Below, piece by piece: positions 1-7,568 of a DNA stretch of 64,000 bases. Both the position numbers and the translations under genes were made by a program. Location of the stretch: NCBI GenBank assembly GCA_023423275.1, contig JAFAFW010000058.1, positions 1 to 64,000 on the forward strand, in the 5' to 3' direction. The stretch comes from Pseudomonadota bacterium (GTDB taxonomy: Bacteria > Pseudomonadota > Alphaproteobacteria > Rhizobiales > Hyphomicrobiaceae). The notes under the pieces were generated by a model. That model saw only the letters and a program-made list of their open reading frames with translations. It was not told the DNA's origin and did not search any database. The stretch's first letter is position 1. Each line of letters opens with the position of its first letter.

Positions 1-76
1 GGCGGCCGCGAGGCGCCAAGCTAATCCCAAGCAAGAAGCACCAGGAGACGGAAGTGGCGCAAGCGGCGGATCTCTC

Positions 77-112
77 GTTTGTTAGAACAAACAAACAAAC
101 TAACTAACTAAC
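77..112. repeat. Palindrome joined to a tetranucleotide tract
   Basis: Seen directly: GTTTGTT (77-83), two bases, then AACAAAC (86-92), a perfect 7-bp inverted repeat. It runs into an AACA/TAAC tetranucleotide tract ending at 112. The stop codon of the abiEii gene (108-110 on the minus strand) lies inside the tract. It could be a weak terminator for the AbiE operon or a slippage-prone tract; nothing shows which. The remaining bases 1-76 hold nothing I can name. Confidence 0.5.
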
Positions 113-986
113 CCGATGCAGATCGGCCGGAGAGATTCCGCGCCGCCTCTGCGTGCGGCATCAGAAACGATGTCAACTCATCGACAACCTTGCCGAGCGG
201 GCCTGGCGCCGCATCGAGGAGATCGACAAACGCCTCCCATTGCTGGACCTTGGTCGGGTCCTTGGCGAAGGCCTGTGTGAGGGCATCGGGCGGCTCTGCC
301 GGTATTTCCGTCTTGCGACGGGCAAAGGTCGCCGCCAGCGCCTGTGCCAGGGCGTCACCGTCAAAGTCGTGAGACCGTGCCAGCACCCAGATGTCGTAGA
401 AATCCTTCATGCGGGTGTTGGCCCGGCCGAGCAGCACCATGGCGTGGAACTTCTCGGCGATAACGCTCTCGCGTGGATAAGCGCGCATCCTCGGCGGTGG
501 CTGGTCGAGCAGGACCGGGAGCTCCAGTTCGGCAGCCTCGACAGCGTCGCCGAAACCGATGTCGACCACGACCCGGACGCGGGCGCCGTCGACCGTGGCA
601 TTGGTTTTGACGCGCAGGCCGCCGTACTCCATCTCGTCCCGGATTTGATCAACTTCCAATGCGTCGGCATCGAGCATGACGCCATCCGCCGCCTCGACCG
701 CACAGACGTCGCGGAATACTGCCAACATGGCATCCGGGTCAGCATCGCCGAAACCCAGCAGGTCGACATCCCTGGTCGGGCGCAGAGGATCGTTGAACCA
801 GGCTGTCATGAGCATCGCGCCCTTGAGCACGAAGCGATCCTTGTGCGGCGTCTGGACGAGACGATAGAGCAACCGTTCGAGCACATAGCGCGTCAGCAGC
901 AGCTCGAAGGGCTGATTGCGATCGGCTGCGATGTTGCGCAAGCGTGCGCGGACGGAGGCGCCGATGTTGCGCACAGCCTTAGGCAT
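108..986 (-). CDS. abiEii: AbiEii-type nucleotidyltransferase toxin
   Basis: A 292-residue protein of the AbiEii/AbiGii family, the toxin half of type IV toxin-antitoxin systems. Members of this DNA polymerase beta-like nucleotidyltransferase superfamily block growth, some by modifying tRNA. The visible signature is F-V-L-K-G-A-M-L followed by R-P-T-R-D-V-D-L-L around residues 52-78, the family's KG and R-D-x-D active-site segments. A later V-I-A-E-K-F-H-A segment (near 178) and K-D-F-Y-D (near 195) are also typical. Length is normal. Its start overlaps the stop of the upstream AbiEi gene by 8 bases, so the pair is translationally coupled. The phage-defence or stability role is inferred from the family. 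Confidence 0.88.
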   Translation of the reverse strand: MPKAVRNIGASVRARLRNIAADRNQPFELLLTRYVLERLLYRLVQTPHKDRFVLKGAMLMTAWFNDPLRPTRDVDLLGFGDADPDAMLAVFRDVCAVEAADGVMLDADALEVDQIRDEMEYGGLRVKTNATVDGARVRVVVDIGFGDAVEAAELELPVLLDQPPPRMRAYPRESVIAEKFHAMVLLGRANTRMKDFYDIWVLARSHDFDGDALAQALAATFARRKTEIPAEPPDALTQAFAKDPTKVQQWEAFVDLLDAAPGPLGKVVDELTSFLMPHAEAARNLSGRSASG

Positions 987-1623
987 CGGCGGTCATCGCC
1001 TCCAGATAAGGCTGCACGACTTTCCACACGCCGGCTTCCTCGGCATAGCGCGCGATCTCTGCCGGCGATGCCTTGCGCTGGCGCAGTACCTCTCGGAGAC
1101 CTTCGAGCGCCGGATTGAGGCCGGGGCTCTTCTGGTAGCGGCGGCCGGCACTTTGCCGGTAGCGGAAGAGGTCGACGACCGTCCGCGCCGGATTGGTGAT
1201 GCGCACGGGCACGCCCTCGATCAGGTGCGTGTCGATGCCTGACCGGAGCAGCGCACCGCTGAAACGCACGAACTGAATGGCCGGACGCCGGATGATGGGC
1301 CGCCGGTCTTTCGCTCCGATCGCCATCCAGACACGCGGCGAGATGGTATCGGTCAGCTCGTGGAAGGCCAGGGCCGAGACCAGGCAGATGATGCCGCGGG
1401 GCACGAGCTTGGCCGCCTGCGCCAGGGTATGATGGGTCTCGAGCGGCGCGTCGGCGAGCTGATAGAGGCCGCGCGACAGGCGGACGATGCGCCCGTCCCG
1501 GATCATCCGGGTGATGGTCGAGGGGGCGATGCCCGCTTTGACGAACTCGGCATGCCGCGCCATGCCCTTCTGCGCGAGAAGGATGGCAGCGCGTTCCGGC
1601 TGGCTGTCCATGGGCGGTCTCAT
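979..1623 (-). CDS. abiEi: AbiEi-type antitoxin and repressor
   Basis: The antitoxin partner of AbiEii. The N-terminus is a winged-helix domain (ILLAQKGMARHAEFVKAGIA, then S-T-I-T-R-M-I-R-D-G-R-I-V-R-L-S-R-G-L-Y), followed by the AbiEi C-terminal region with L-A-F-H-E-L-T and N-P-A-R-T-V-V-D-L-F. The family usually represses its own operon by binding inverted repeats upstream and neutralises the toxin without a stable protein complex. Starts at 1659, 1623 and 1611 are all in frame; none has a clear Shine-Dalgarno, and 1623 was chosen because family members begin near the helix-turn-helix. The gene stands divergent from dnaE2. Confidence 0.85.
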   Translation of the reverse strand: MRPPMDSQPERAAILLAQKGMARHAEFVKAGIAPSTITRMIRDGRIVRLSRGLYQLADAPLETHHTLAQAAKLVPRGIICLVSALAFHELTDTISPRVWMAIGAKDRRPIIRRPAIQFVRFSGALLRSGIDTHLIEGVPVRITNPARTVVDLFRYRQSAGRRYQKSPGLNPALEGLREVLRQRKASPAEIARYAEEAGVWKVVQPYLEAMTADA

Positions 1624-1722
1624 GCGGCAGAGAATGCTACGAAACGTCGGATATAACAAGTCTATAGCGGACGTTTCAGACCGCGCTGGCCATAACGTGA
1701 CAGCGATGACGTCATTGACAAT

Positions 1723-1737
1723 GTTCTTAGTTTGTTC
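1723..1737 (+). promoter_or_regulatory. LexA (SOS) box upstream of dnaE2
   Basis: GTTC (1723-1726), seven bases, GTTC (1734-1737): an exact match to the alphaproteobacterial LexA operator GTTC-N7-GTTC. It ends 49 bases before the dnaE2 start. The position fits repression of dnaE2 by LexA until DNA damage. It could also touch the divergent abiE promoter. Confidence 0.85.
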
Positions 1738-1786
1738 CTAAACGGCTCCCCTGCGCCGCCCCTGGTGGGCTCCCAGGAACTTTGTT

Positions 1787-4700
1787 ATGTCGCGTCCCGA
1801 CTACGCCGAGCTGCAAATCACGAGCAATTTCAGCTTCCTGCGTGGCGCCTCGCACGCCCACGAGTTGGTCGCTACCGCGGCCAGGCTCGGCCACCGCGCG
1901 ATCGCCGTCACCGACCGCAACACGCTGGCCGGCATCGTGCGGGCGCATGTCGCCGCCAAGGAGGCCAAGCTCAAGCTCGTCGTCGGCGCGCGCATCGATC
2001 TGCAGGACGCGCCGAGCCTGCTGCTCTATCCGACCGACCGGGAGGCCTACGGCCGGCTTTCGCAGCTGATCACGGTCGGCCGGCGACGGGCGCCGAAGAG
2101 CGAATGTCACCTGACACTCGCGGACGTGCGCGCGCATGCGGAAGGCCAAATCGCGATCGCGCTGCCGCCGGAGAGCAGGTTCCCTTTTCCATCGAACGAC
2201 AGCGACAGCTTTGCGTCCTTTCTGCCGAAGCTCACCGAGATCTTTCCCGGCGCGGCGTATCTGGCCGGCACGCATCGCCTCAGCGGCGACGACCGCCGCC
2301 GCCTCGCGCTCTTTGCCGAGCTCGCGCAGCGCTGCGGCACGCCGCTGGTCGCCACCAACGACGCGCAGTACCACGACCCTGCGCGCAAGCAGCTGCACGA
2401 CATCCTGACCTGCATCCGCGAGCACGTCACGATCGACAATGCGGGCCTGCGGCTCTCGCCCAATGCCGAGCAGTATCTCAAGTCGCCCGCGCAGATGGCG
2501 CTGCTGTTCGAAGGATTTCCCGATGCACTGGCGCGCACGATCGAGATCGCCGAACGATGCCGTTTCTCTCTCGACGAGCTGCGCTACGAATATCCGGTCG
2601 AGCTGACGACGGAGGGCCGCACACCGCAGCAGGAGCTCGAGCACCTGACGTGGATCGGCGCCCGCGAGCGCTATCCCGATGGTGTGCCCGACAAGGTGCG
2701 CGCCAATGTCACGCGCGAGCTGGCGCTGATCGCCGAGCTCGAGTATGCGCCCTACTTCCTGACCGTGCATGACATCGTCCGCTTCGCACGCAGCAAGGAG
2801 ATTCTATGCCAGGGGCGCGGCTCGGCGGCCAACAGCTCGGTGTGCTACTGCCTCTGCGTCACCGCCGTCGACCCGGCGCAGCACGATCTCCTGTTCGAGC
2901 GTTTCATCTCGGCAGCCCGCAACGAGCCGCCGGACATCGACGTCGACTTCGAGCACGAGCGGCGCGAGGAGGTGATCCAATACATCTATGGCAAATACAC
3001 GCGGGAGCGGGCCGGTCTCGCCGCGACCGTGATCCGCTACCGCGCGCGCTCGGCCGTGCGTGAGGTCGGCAAGGCCATGGGGCTGTCCGAGGATGTGGTG
3101 AGCGGCCTTGCCAAGGGCATCTGGGGCTGGAGCAGCCAGGTCGTCACCAGCAAGCAGGTCGGCGAGCTGGATCTTGATCCGACCGAGGGCCGGCTCGCCA
3201 TGACCCTGGCACTGGCGCAGGAGCTCGTGGGTTTCCCGCGGCATCTGTCACAGCACGTCGGCGGCTTCGTTATGACTCGGCGGCCACTCGCGGATCTCGT
3301 CCCCATCGAGAACGCGGCGATGGTCGACCGCACGGTGATCGAGTGGGACAAGGACGACCTGCAGGCCGTCGGCCTGATGAAGGTCGATGTGCTGGCGCTC
3401 GGTATGCTGACCTGCATCCGCAAGGCCTTCGATCTGATCCGGGACCACTACGCCAAGGACTTCGATCTGGCCTCGGTGCCGCGCGATGATCCTGCCGTCT
3501 ACGAGATGCTGTGCCAGGCCGATTCGGTCGGCGTGTTCCAGGTGGAGAGCCGGGCGCAGATGACCATGCTGCCGCGCCTGAAGCCGCGCTGCTTCTACGA
3601 TCTCGTGATCGAAGTCGCGATCGTGCGGCCCGGCCCGATCCAGGGCGACATGGTGCATCCATACCTGCGCCGCCGCACGGGCGAGGAGGCCGTCACCTAT
3701 GCCTCGCCGGCGCTCAAAGACGTGCTCGGCAAAACGCTCGGCGTGCCGCTGTTCCAGGAGCAGGCGATGAAGATCGCCATCGTGGCCGCGGGTTTCTCGC
3801 CCGATGAGGCCGACGGCCTGCGCCGCGCCATGGCGACGTTCCGCCATACCGGCACCATTCACACCTTCCGCGAGAAGTTCATCGCCGGCATGGCGCGCAA
3901 TGGCTACGAGCCGGGCTTCGCCGAGCGCTGCTTCAATCAGATCGAGGGCTTCGGCGAGTACGGCTTTCCCGAGAGTCATGCCGCGAGCTTCGCGCAGCTT
4001 GCTTACGTCTCGGCGTGGATCAAGAGGCACTATCCGGCGGCGTTCGCCTGCGCGCTGCTCAACTCACAACCCATGGGCTTCTACGCGCCGGCACAGATCG
4101 TGCGCGACGCGCGTGACCATGGCGTGACGGTGCTGCCGGTCGACATCAATCACTCCGAGCCAGACTGCACGCTCGAGCCTGCACCCGAGACACAGGACCG
4201 GTTCGCGCTCCGTATCGGCCTGCGCCAGGTCTCAGGGCTCAACACCGCCGATGCTGAGAAACTAATCGCGGCGCGTGGCAACGGCTATGCCGACATCCGC
4301 CAACTCTGGCGCCGCGCCAGTCTGTGCGCGGCCGCCCTGGAGCATCTCGCCAATGCCGATGCGTTCCGATCGGTCGGCTTCGATCGCCGCACGGCGCTGT
4401 GGGACATCAAGGCCCTGCCGGCGGCACCACCCCTGCCGCTGTTCGCGGCGCTCGGCGAAGACGAGGTGTTCGACGAGCCCGATGCCGATCTCACGCCGAT
4501 GTCGCTTGGGGAGCATGTGGTCGAGGACTATCAGACCCTGCAGCTTTCCCTGAAGGCGCATCCGATGGCACTCCTGCGCCACGACATGGCGCAGATGGGC
4601 TGCGTACGCTGCGAGGAGCTCACCACGCGGCCGAACAACCGCCGGCTAAAGGTCGCGGGCCTGGTGCTGGTGCGGCAGCGGCCGGGGACGGCGAGCGGCG

Positions 4701-5020
4701 TGATCTTCGCGACGCTCGAGGACGAGACCGGCATTGCCAACATCATCGTCTGGCCGAAAGTGTTCGAGAAATACCGCCGCGTCGTGCTCTCCGGGAGCCT
4801 GCTCGGCGTCGAGGGTCCGCTGCAGCGGGAAGGCATCGTCATCCATGTGGTCGCGCAGCGCCTCGTCGACTTGAGCCATCTGCTCGGCACACTGAGCGAC
4901 CGGGATCGCCTCAACGCACCGCTGGCGCGGGCCGATCACGTCAGGAACAACAGCCACGATCCACGAGACGCCGGCGGTCGGTCACGACGTCGGGGATACC
5001 GCTCGCGGGATTTTCATTGA
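1787..5020 (+). CDS. dnaE2: Error-prone DNA polymerase DnaE2 (ImuC)
   Basis: A 1077-residue C-family polymerase of the DnaE2/ImuC type that does translesion synthesis in damage-induced mutagenesis. It opens with a PHP domain (NFSFLRGASHAHELV, residues ~10-25). The palm acidic cluster P-P-D-I-D-V-D-F-E lies near residue 382 and is followed by K-V-D-V-L-A-L-G-M-L. A helix-hairpin-helix region follows, and an OB-fold is seen around 940-1010 (V-A-G-L-V-L-V-R-Q-R-P). Length is typical. ATG 1787 starts a canonical N-terminus just after the LexA box. In most alphaproteobacteria dnaE2 follows imuA-imuB; here neither is adjacent and the AbiE genes lie upstream, so this copy is either separated from its partners or supported by imuB elsewhere. 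Confidence 0.96.
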   Translation: MSRPDYAELQITSNFSFLRGASHAHELVATAARLGHRAIAVTDRNTLAGIVRAHVAAKEAKLKLVVGARIDLQDAPSLLLYPTDREAYGRLSQLITVGRRRAPKSECHLTLADVRAHAEGQIAIALPPESRFPFPSNDSDSFASFLPKLTEIFPGAAYLAGTHRLSGDDRRRLALFAELAQRCGTPLVATNDAQYHDPARKQLHDILTCIREHVTIDNAGLRLSPNAEQYLKSPAQMALLFEGFPDALARTIEIAERCRFSLDELRYEYPVELTTEGRTPQQELEHLTWIGARERYPDGVPDKVRANVTRELALIAELEYAPYFLTVHDIVRFARSKEILCQGRGSAANSSVCYCLCVTAVDPAQHDLLFERFISAARNEPPDIDVDFEHERREEVIQYIYGKYTRERAGLAATVIRYRARSAVREVGKAMGLSEDVVSGLAKGIWGWSSQVVTSKQVGELDLDPTEGRLAMTLALAQELVGFPRHLSQHVGGFVMTRRPLADLVPIENAAMVDRTVIEWDKDDLQAVGLMKVDVLALGMLTCIRKAFDLIRDHYAKDFDLASVPRDDPAVYEMLCQADSVGVFQVESRAQMTMLPRLKPRCFYDLVIEVAIVRPGPIQGDMVHPYLRRRTGEEAVTYASPALKDVLGKTLGVPLFQEQAMKIAIVAAGFSPDEADGLRRAMATFRHTGTIHTFREKFIAGMARNGYEPGFAERCFNQIEGFGEYGFPESHAASFAQLAYVSAWIKRHYPAAFACALLNSQPMGFYAPAQIVRDARDHGVTVLPVDINHSEPDCTLEPAPETQDRFALRIGLRQVSGLNTADAEKLIAARGNGYADIRQLWRRASLCAAALEHLANADAFRSVGFDRRTALWDIKALPAAPPLPLFAALGEDEVFDEPDADLTPMSLGEHVVEDYQTLQLSLKAHPMALLRHDMAQMGCVRCEELTTRPNNRRLKVAGLVLVRQRPGTASGVIFATLEDETGIANIIVWPKVFEKYRRVVLSGSLLGVEGPLQREGIVIHVVAQRLVDLSHLLGTLSDRDRLNAPLARADHVRNNSHDPRDAGGRSRRRGYRSRDFH

Positions 5021-5177
5021 TACGTTTTTCGTGGCAGCGCACGGACCGTCGTCGATATTCCCTCCTGTGATCCTGAAGCACACAACTCGCTCGGCCGGTG
5101 TCGTACGGCTTACCCCTTTTTTCTGCCTGCCACGTCCCCAACTGCAAGACAGCTAGCCAGGAGAAAGGAGGTGCCAC

Positions 5178-5411
5178 ATGCGCAAGGAAGAGATCACGGC
5201 CATTCTCGGTCCCGTTGACGAGGTGCTGATTGCGGAGATCGGCCGGATCGGCGCATCTCGGGAAGAGCTTGCCGAAGCGTGGGCCTGGGTGAGCGCTGAC
5301 GAGGCGCTGATCAATGAGGGACGCCCGTTTCCGTCTGGGCGGATTGCCGAGCTTGTCTCGCTCCTGGAGCCGCCCGAGGCGGATGACCCGGATGGGCGGC
5401 AACAGGGATGA
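5178..5411 (+). CDS. Small conserved hypothetical protein
   Basis: A 77-residue acidic protein (begins MRKEEITAILGPVDE, ends PPEADDPDGRQQG). It follows a strong ribosome binding site (AGGAGAAAGGAGG, 5159-5171) and has normal coding texture for this genome. There are no membrane segments and no catalytic motif. It looks like an all-helical small protein of the kind found across Hyphomicrobiales; I do not recognise a function. It starts 157 bases after dnaE2 and sits before another small gene in the same direction. Confidence 0.7.
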   Translation: MRKEEITAILGPVDEVLIAEIGRIGASREELAEAWAWVSADEALINEGRPFPSGRIAELVSLLEPPEADDPDGRQQG

Positions 5412-5448
5412 TGGCGGTTGCGGCCGGAGCCCGCTTCGGACAGGTCGG

Positions 5449-5709
5449 ATGATGCGTTTCGTGTTTCCGCACAGCCATGCATTTCCAGGCGGACGCGTTG
5501 TCGTCGAGGACGATATGGCACCAGCATCGGCGTGTCTGGTCGAGTTTGGAGACGGGGTGACGGTTATCGCGGAGTGGAGCTTGGCGGACGACGGCCTTTG
5601 TCTGCATGTACCGGCTTATCGCACGGCGAAGGGTACGCAAGTCTCCGCACGGGCTTGGCGGCTGGTCCAGCGCTCGGATGGAGGCTGGCGATCGTACCCG
5701 ACAGCATGA
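5449..5709 (+). CDS. Small hypothetical protein
   Basis: About 86 residues beginning MMRFVFPHSHAFPGGRVVVE, mostly beta-strand-like (V-V-E-D-D-M-A; L-V-E-F-G-D-G-V-T-V-I-A-E-W), ending RSYPTA. ATG 5449 or the adjacent ATG 5452 is preferred over the in-frame ATG at 5314, because translation upstream of 5449 is low-complexity Arg/Gly/Ser and overlaps the preceding gene. There is no strong ribosome binding site. Function unknown; possibly co-transcribed with the preceding 77-residue gene. Confidence 0.5.
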   Translation: MMRFVFPHSHAFPGGRVVVEDDMAPASACLVEFGDGVTVIAEWSLADDGLCLHVPAYRTAKGTQVSARAWRLVQRSDGGWRSYPTA

Positions 5710-5794
5710 ATCCGGCAGCACTTCTATCGCAGAAGATCAGAGCGGTGTTCTTACGGTGCCATCTCGGCAATGCCATCCGGCAGGGGATACAAGA

Positions 5795-6493
5795 ATGACT
5801 GTCACCGAACCCGAACCTATGCCCCGAGGCGCCGCGATCGCCTACGCGATCGGTCTGCCGCTGGCGCTGCTTGGGCTCGTTTTCGTGCCCGTCGGACGTC
5901 TCGACTGGCCGCCCGGATGGTTCTTCATCGCTTTCGTGGTCATAGCCTTTGTCGTGTCGGCTCTCATCTTGTGGCGCGTCAATCCCGCCATCTATCGGGC
6001 GCGCAGCCGCTTCCAGCCCGGCACGGAACGCTGGGACAAGATCCTGCTCTGGCTGATGCTGCCTGCCATGGTCGCCGAGATTCCGCTTGCCACCCTCGAC
6101 GCCGGCAGGCTGTCGTGGTCGGCCGTCCCGTTCCCGATCGTCGTCCTCGGCTACGTCCTGCTCGGCGCCGGCATGGCCCTCAATGCATGGGCGCAGGCGG
6201 TCAACCGCTTCTTTGAGCCCGGCGTGCGCATCCAGCGCGAGCGCGGCCACCAAGTTATCAGCTCCGGCCCCTATGCGATCGTCCGCCATCCCGGCTATGT
6301 CGGCGCGCTCATGATGTTCGCTGGTCTCGCGCTCGCGCTGGCCTCCTGGTTGGCGCTGATCCCCGCGGCCTGGGCGGGCGCGTTGCTGATCCTGCGGACA
6401 AGTTGGGAGGATGCGCTGCTGCACGCTGAGCTCGACGGCTACGCCGACTATGCGCGGCGCACGCGATTTCGGCTCGTGCCGGGGATCTGGTGA
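5795..6493 (+). CDS. ICMT-like integral membrane methyltransferase
   Basis: A 232-residue inner-membrane protein related to isoprenylcysteine carboxyl methyltransferase and phospholipid methyltransferases. Hydrophobic segments lie near 13-33, 44-62, 88-105, 118-140 and 180-205. The C-terminal S-G-P-Y-A-I-V-R-H-P-G-Y-V-G and the later E-L-D-G-Y-A-D-Y-A-R-R-T-R-F-R-L-V-P-G-I-W are the family signature for S-adenosylmethionine binding. ATG 5795 is chosen because the reading frame before it lacks membrane character. The bacterial substrate of such proteins is usually unknown. It lies just before the ku-ligD promoter and may be unrelated to it. Confidence 0.82.
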   Translation: MTVTEPEPMPRGAAIAYAIGLPLALLGLVFVPVGRLDWPPGWFFIAFVVIAFVVSALILWRVNPAIYRARSRFQPGTERWDKILLWLMLPAMVAEIPLATLDAGRLSWSAVPFPIVVLGYVLLGAGMALNAWAQAVNRFFEPGVRIQRERGHQVISSGPYAIVRHPGYVGALMMFAGLALALASWLALIPAAWAGALLILRTSWEDALLHAELDGYADYARRTRFRLVPGIW

Positions 6494-6580
6494 ACGTCGG
6501 CCATGTCGGTGCTCCTAGCAACGTCCCGGGGAAAACGTGACCGCAATGCATGGGGCAGGCAGTTGGCAACCAAGCAAGAA

Positions 6581-6606
6581 GGAACGAAGAGGGTGCACCT
6601 GGCGTT
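6581..6606 (+). promoter_or_regulatory. EcfG-type general stress promoter for ku-ligD
   Basis: GGAAC (6581-6585), 17 bases, CGTT (6603-6606) matches the alphaproteobacterial EcfG/RpoE2 consensus GGAAC-N16/17-CGTT exactly. Transcription would start near 6613 and give a leader of about 80 bases before ku. Ku/LigD genes controlled by the general stress response are known in rhizobia, so the match is biologically coherent. Confidence 0.75.
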
Positions 6607-6693
6607 TAATTTTTCAGGTTTCCGCACGCCCGCTGTCCTCTAAGACTCTGCGATATGTCCAGGCGCTGCGGAGCGTAGCGTGAGGATCGTCGC

Positions 6694-7566
6694 GTGGCAC
6701 CAAGGGCGAACTGGAAGGGCTTTCTGAAGATCAGGGAATTGACCTGCCCTGTGGCCTTGTACACCGCCGCATCGACCTCCGAGCGGATCGCCTTCTACAC
6801 GATCAATCGCTCGACCGGCCACCGCGTGCGCCGGCAGTTCGTCGACAGCGAAACCGGCAAGCCCGTCGATCGTGAAGAGCAGGTCAAAGGCTATGAGATC
6901 GGTCAGGGAGACTATGTTGTTCTCGACCCGGACGAAGTCGCCGCGGCTGTCCCCGAAAGTGACAAGACGCTTTCGGTCACCGCCTTCATCGGCTGCAGCG
7001 ACATCGACGACGTCTATTTCGACAAGCCCTACTATCTCGCCCCCTCGGGCAAGATGGCGGAAGAAGCCTTCGCGCTGATCCGCGAGGGCATGCGCAAGAA
7101 GCAGGTTGCCGCGATCGCGCAGACCGTCTTGTTCCGCCGCATGCGCACGGTCCTGATCCGTGCGCATGATGATGGCTTGATCGCCACCACGCTGAACTTC
7201 GACTATGAAGTGCGCTCTGCGAAGGAGGCTTTCAGCGACATTCCAGCGATGAAGATCAAGGGAGAGATGCTGGAGCTCGCCGAGCACATCATCAAGACCA
7301 AGACGGGCAAATTCGATGCCTCGAAGTTCGACGACCGGTATGAGACGGCACTGGCCGATCTCGTCAAGGCGAAGCTCGCAGGCAAGAAGATCGAGGTGCG
7401 CAAGGCACCAAAGCGCGAGAAGGTGGTCGACCTGATGGCCGCGCTGCGTGAGAGCGCCGGCCTCGGCGGCAAGCGGCCCGCAGCGAAGGCAACGTCAAAG
7501 ACGGCAAAGAAGCGCGCATCGTCATCCGCTTCACGCTCAGCGACGCCACGCCGGAAGGCGAGCTGA
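6694..7566 (+). CDS. ku: Ku DNA end-binding protein (first copy)
   Basis: A 290-residue prokaryotic Ku homologue for non-homologous end joining; it forms a homodimeric ring that threads onto double-strand ends and recruits LigD. The start is GTG 6694 and the protein begins MAPRANWKGFLKIRELTCPVALY, the classic Ku opening. The central beta-barrel (F-Y-T-I-N-R-S-T-G-H-R-V-R) and the F-D-K-P-Y-Y-L-A-P segment (~110) are clear. The tail after residue ~240 is lysine/alanine/serine-rich and disordered, as in Ku proteins that bind DNA or LigD through the C-terminus. It lies 2 bases before ligD, so the two are one transcription unit. Confidence 0.95.
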   Translation: MAPRANWKGFLKIRELTCPVALYTAASTSERIAFYTINRSTGHRVRRQFVDSETGKPVDREEQVKGYEIGQGDYVVLDPDEVAAAVPESDKTLSVTAFIGCSDIDDVYFDKPYYLAPSGKMAEEAFALIREGMRKKQVAAIAQTVLFRRMRTVLIRAHDDGLIATTLNFDYEVRSAKEAFSDIPAMKIKGEMLELAEHIIKTKTGKFDASKFDDRYETALADLVKAKLAGKKIEVRKAPKREKVVDLMAALRESAGLGGKRPAAKATSKTAKKRASSSASRSATPRRKAS

Positions 7567-7568
7567 TC

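Noticed and set aside
2804..4957. Long minus-strand frames opposite dnaE2
   Set aside because: They are Arg/Ala/Asp-rich shadows created by GC-rich codon structure, have no family motifs, and the plus strand encodes a complete DnaE2.
5606..5794. Extending the ICMT-like gene to ATG 5606
   Set aside because: The added 63 residues are Arg/Ser-rich, overlap the preceding small gene out of frame, and membrane character starts only after 5795.
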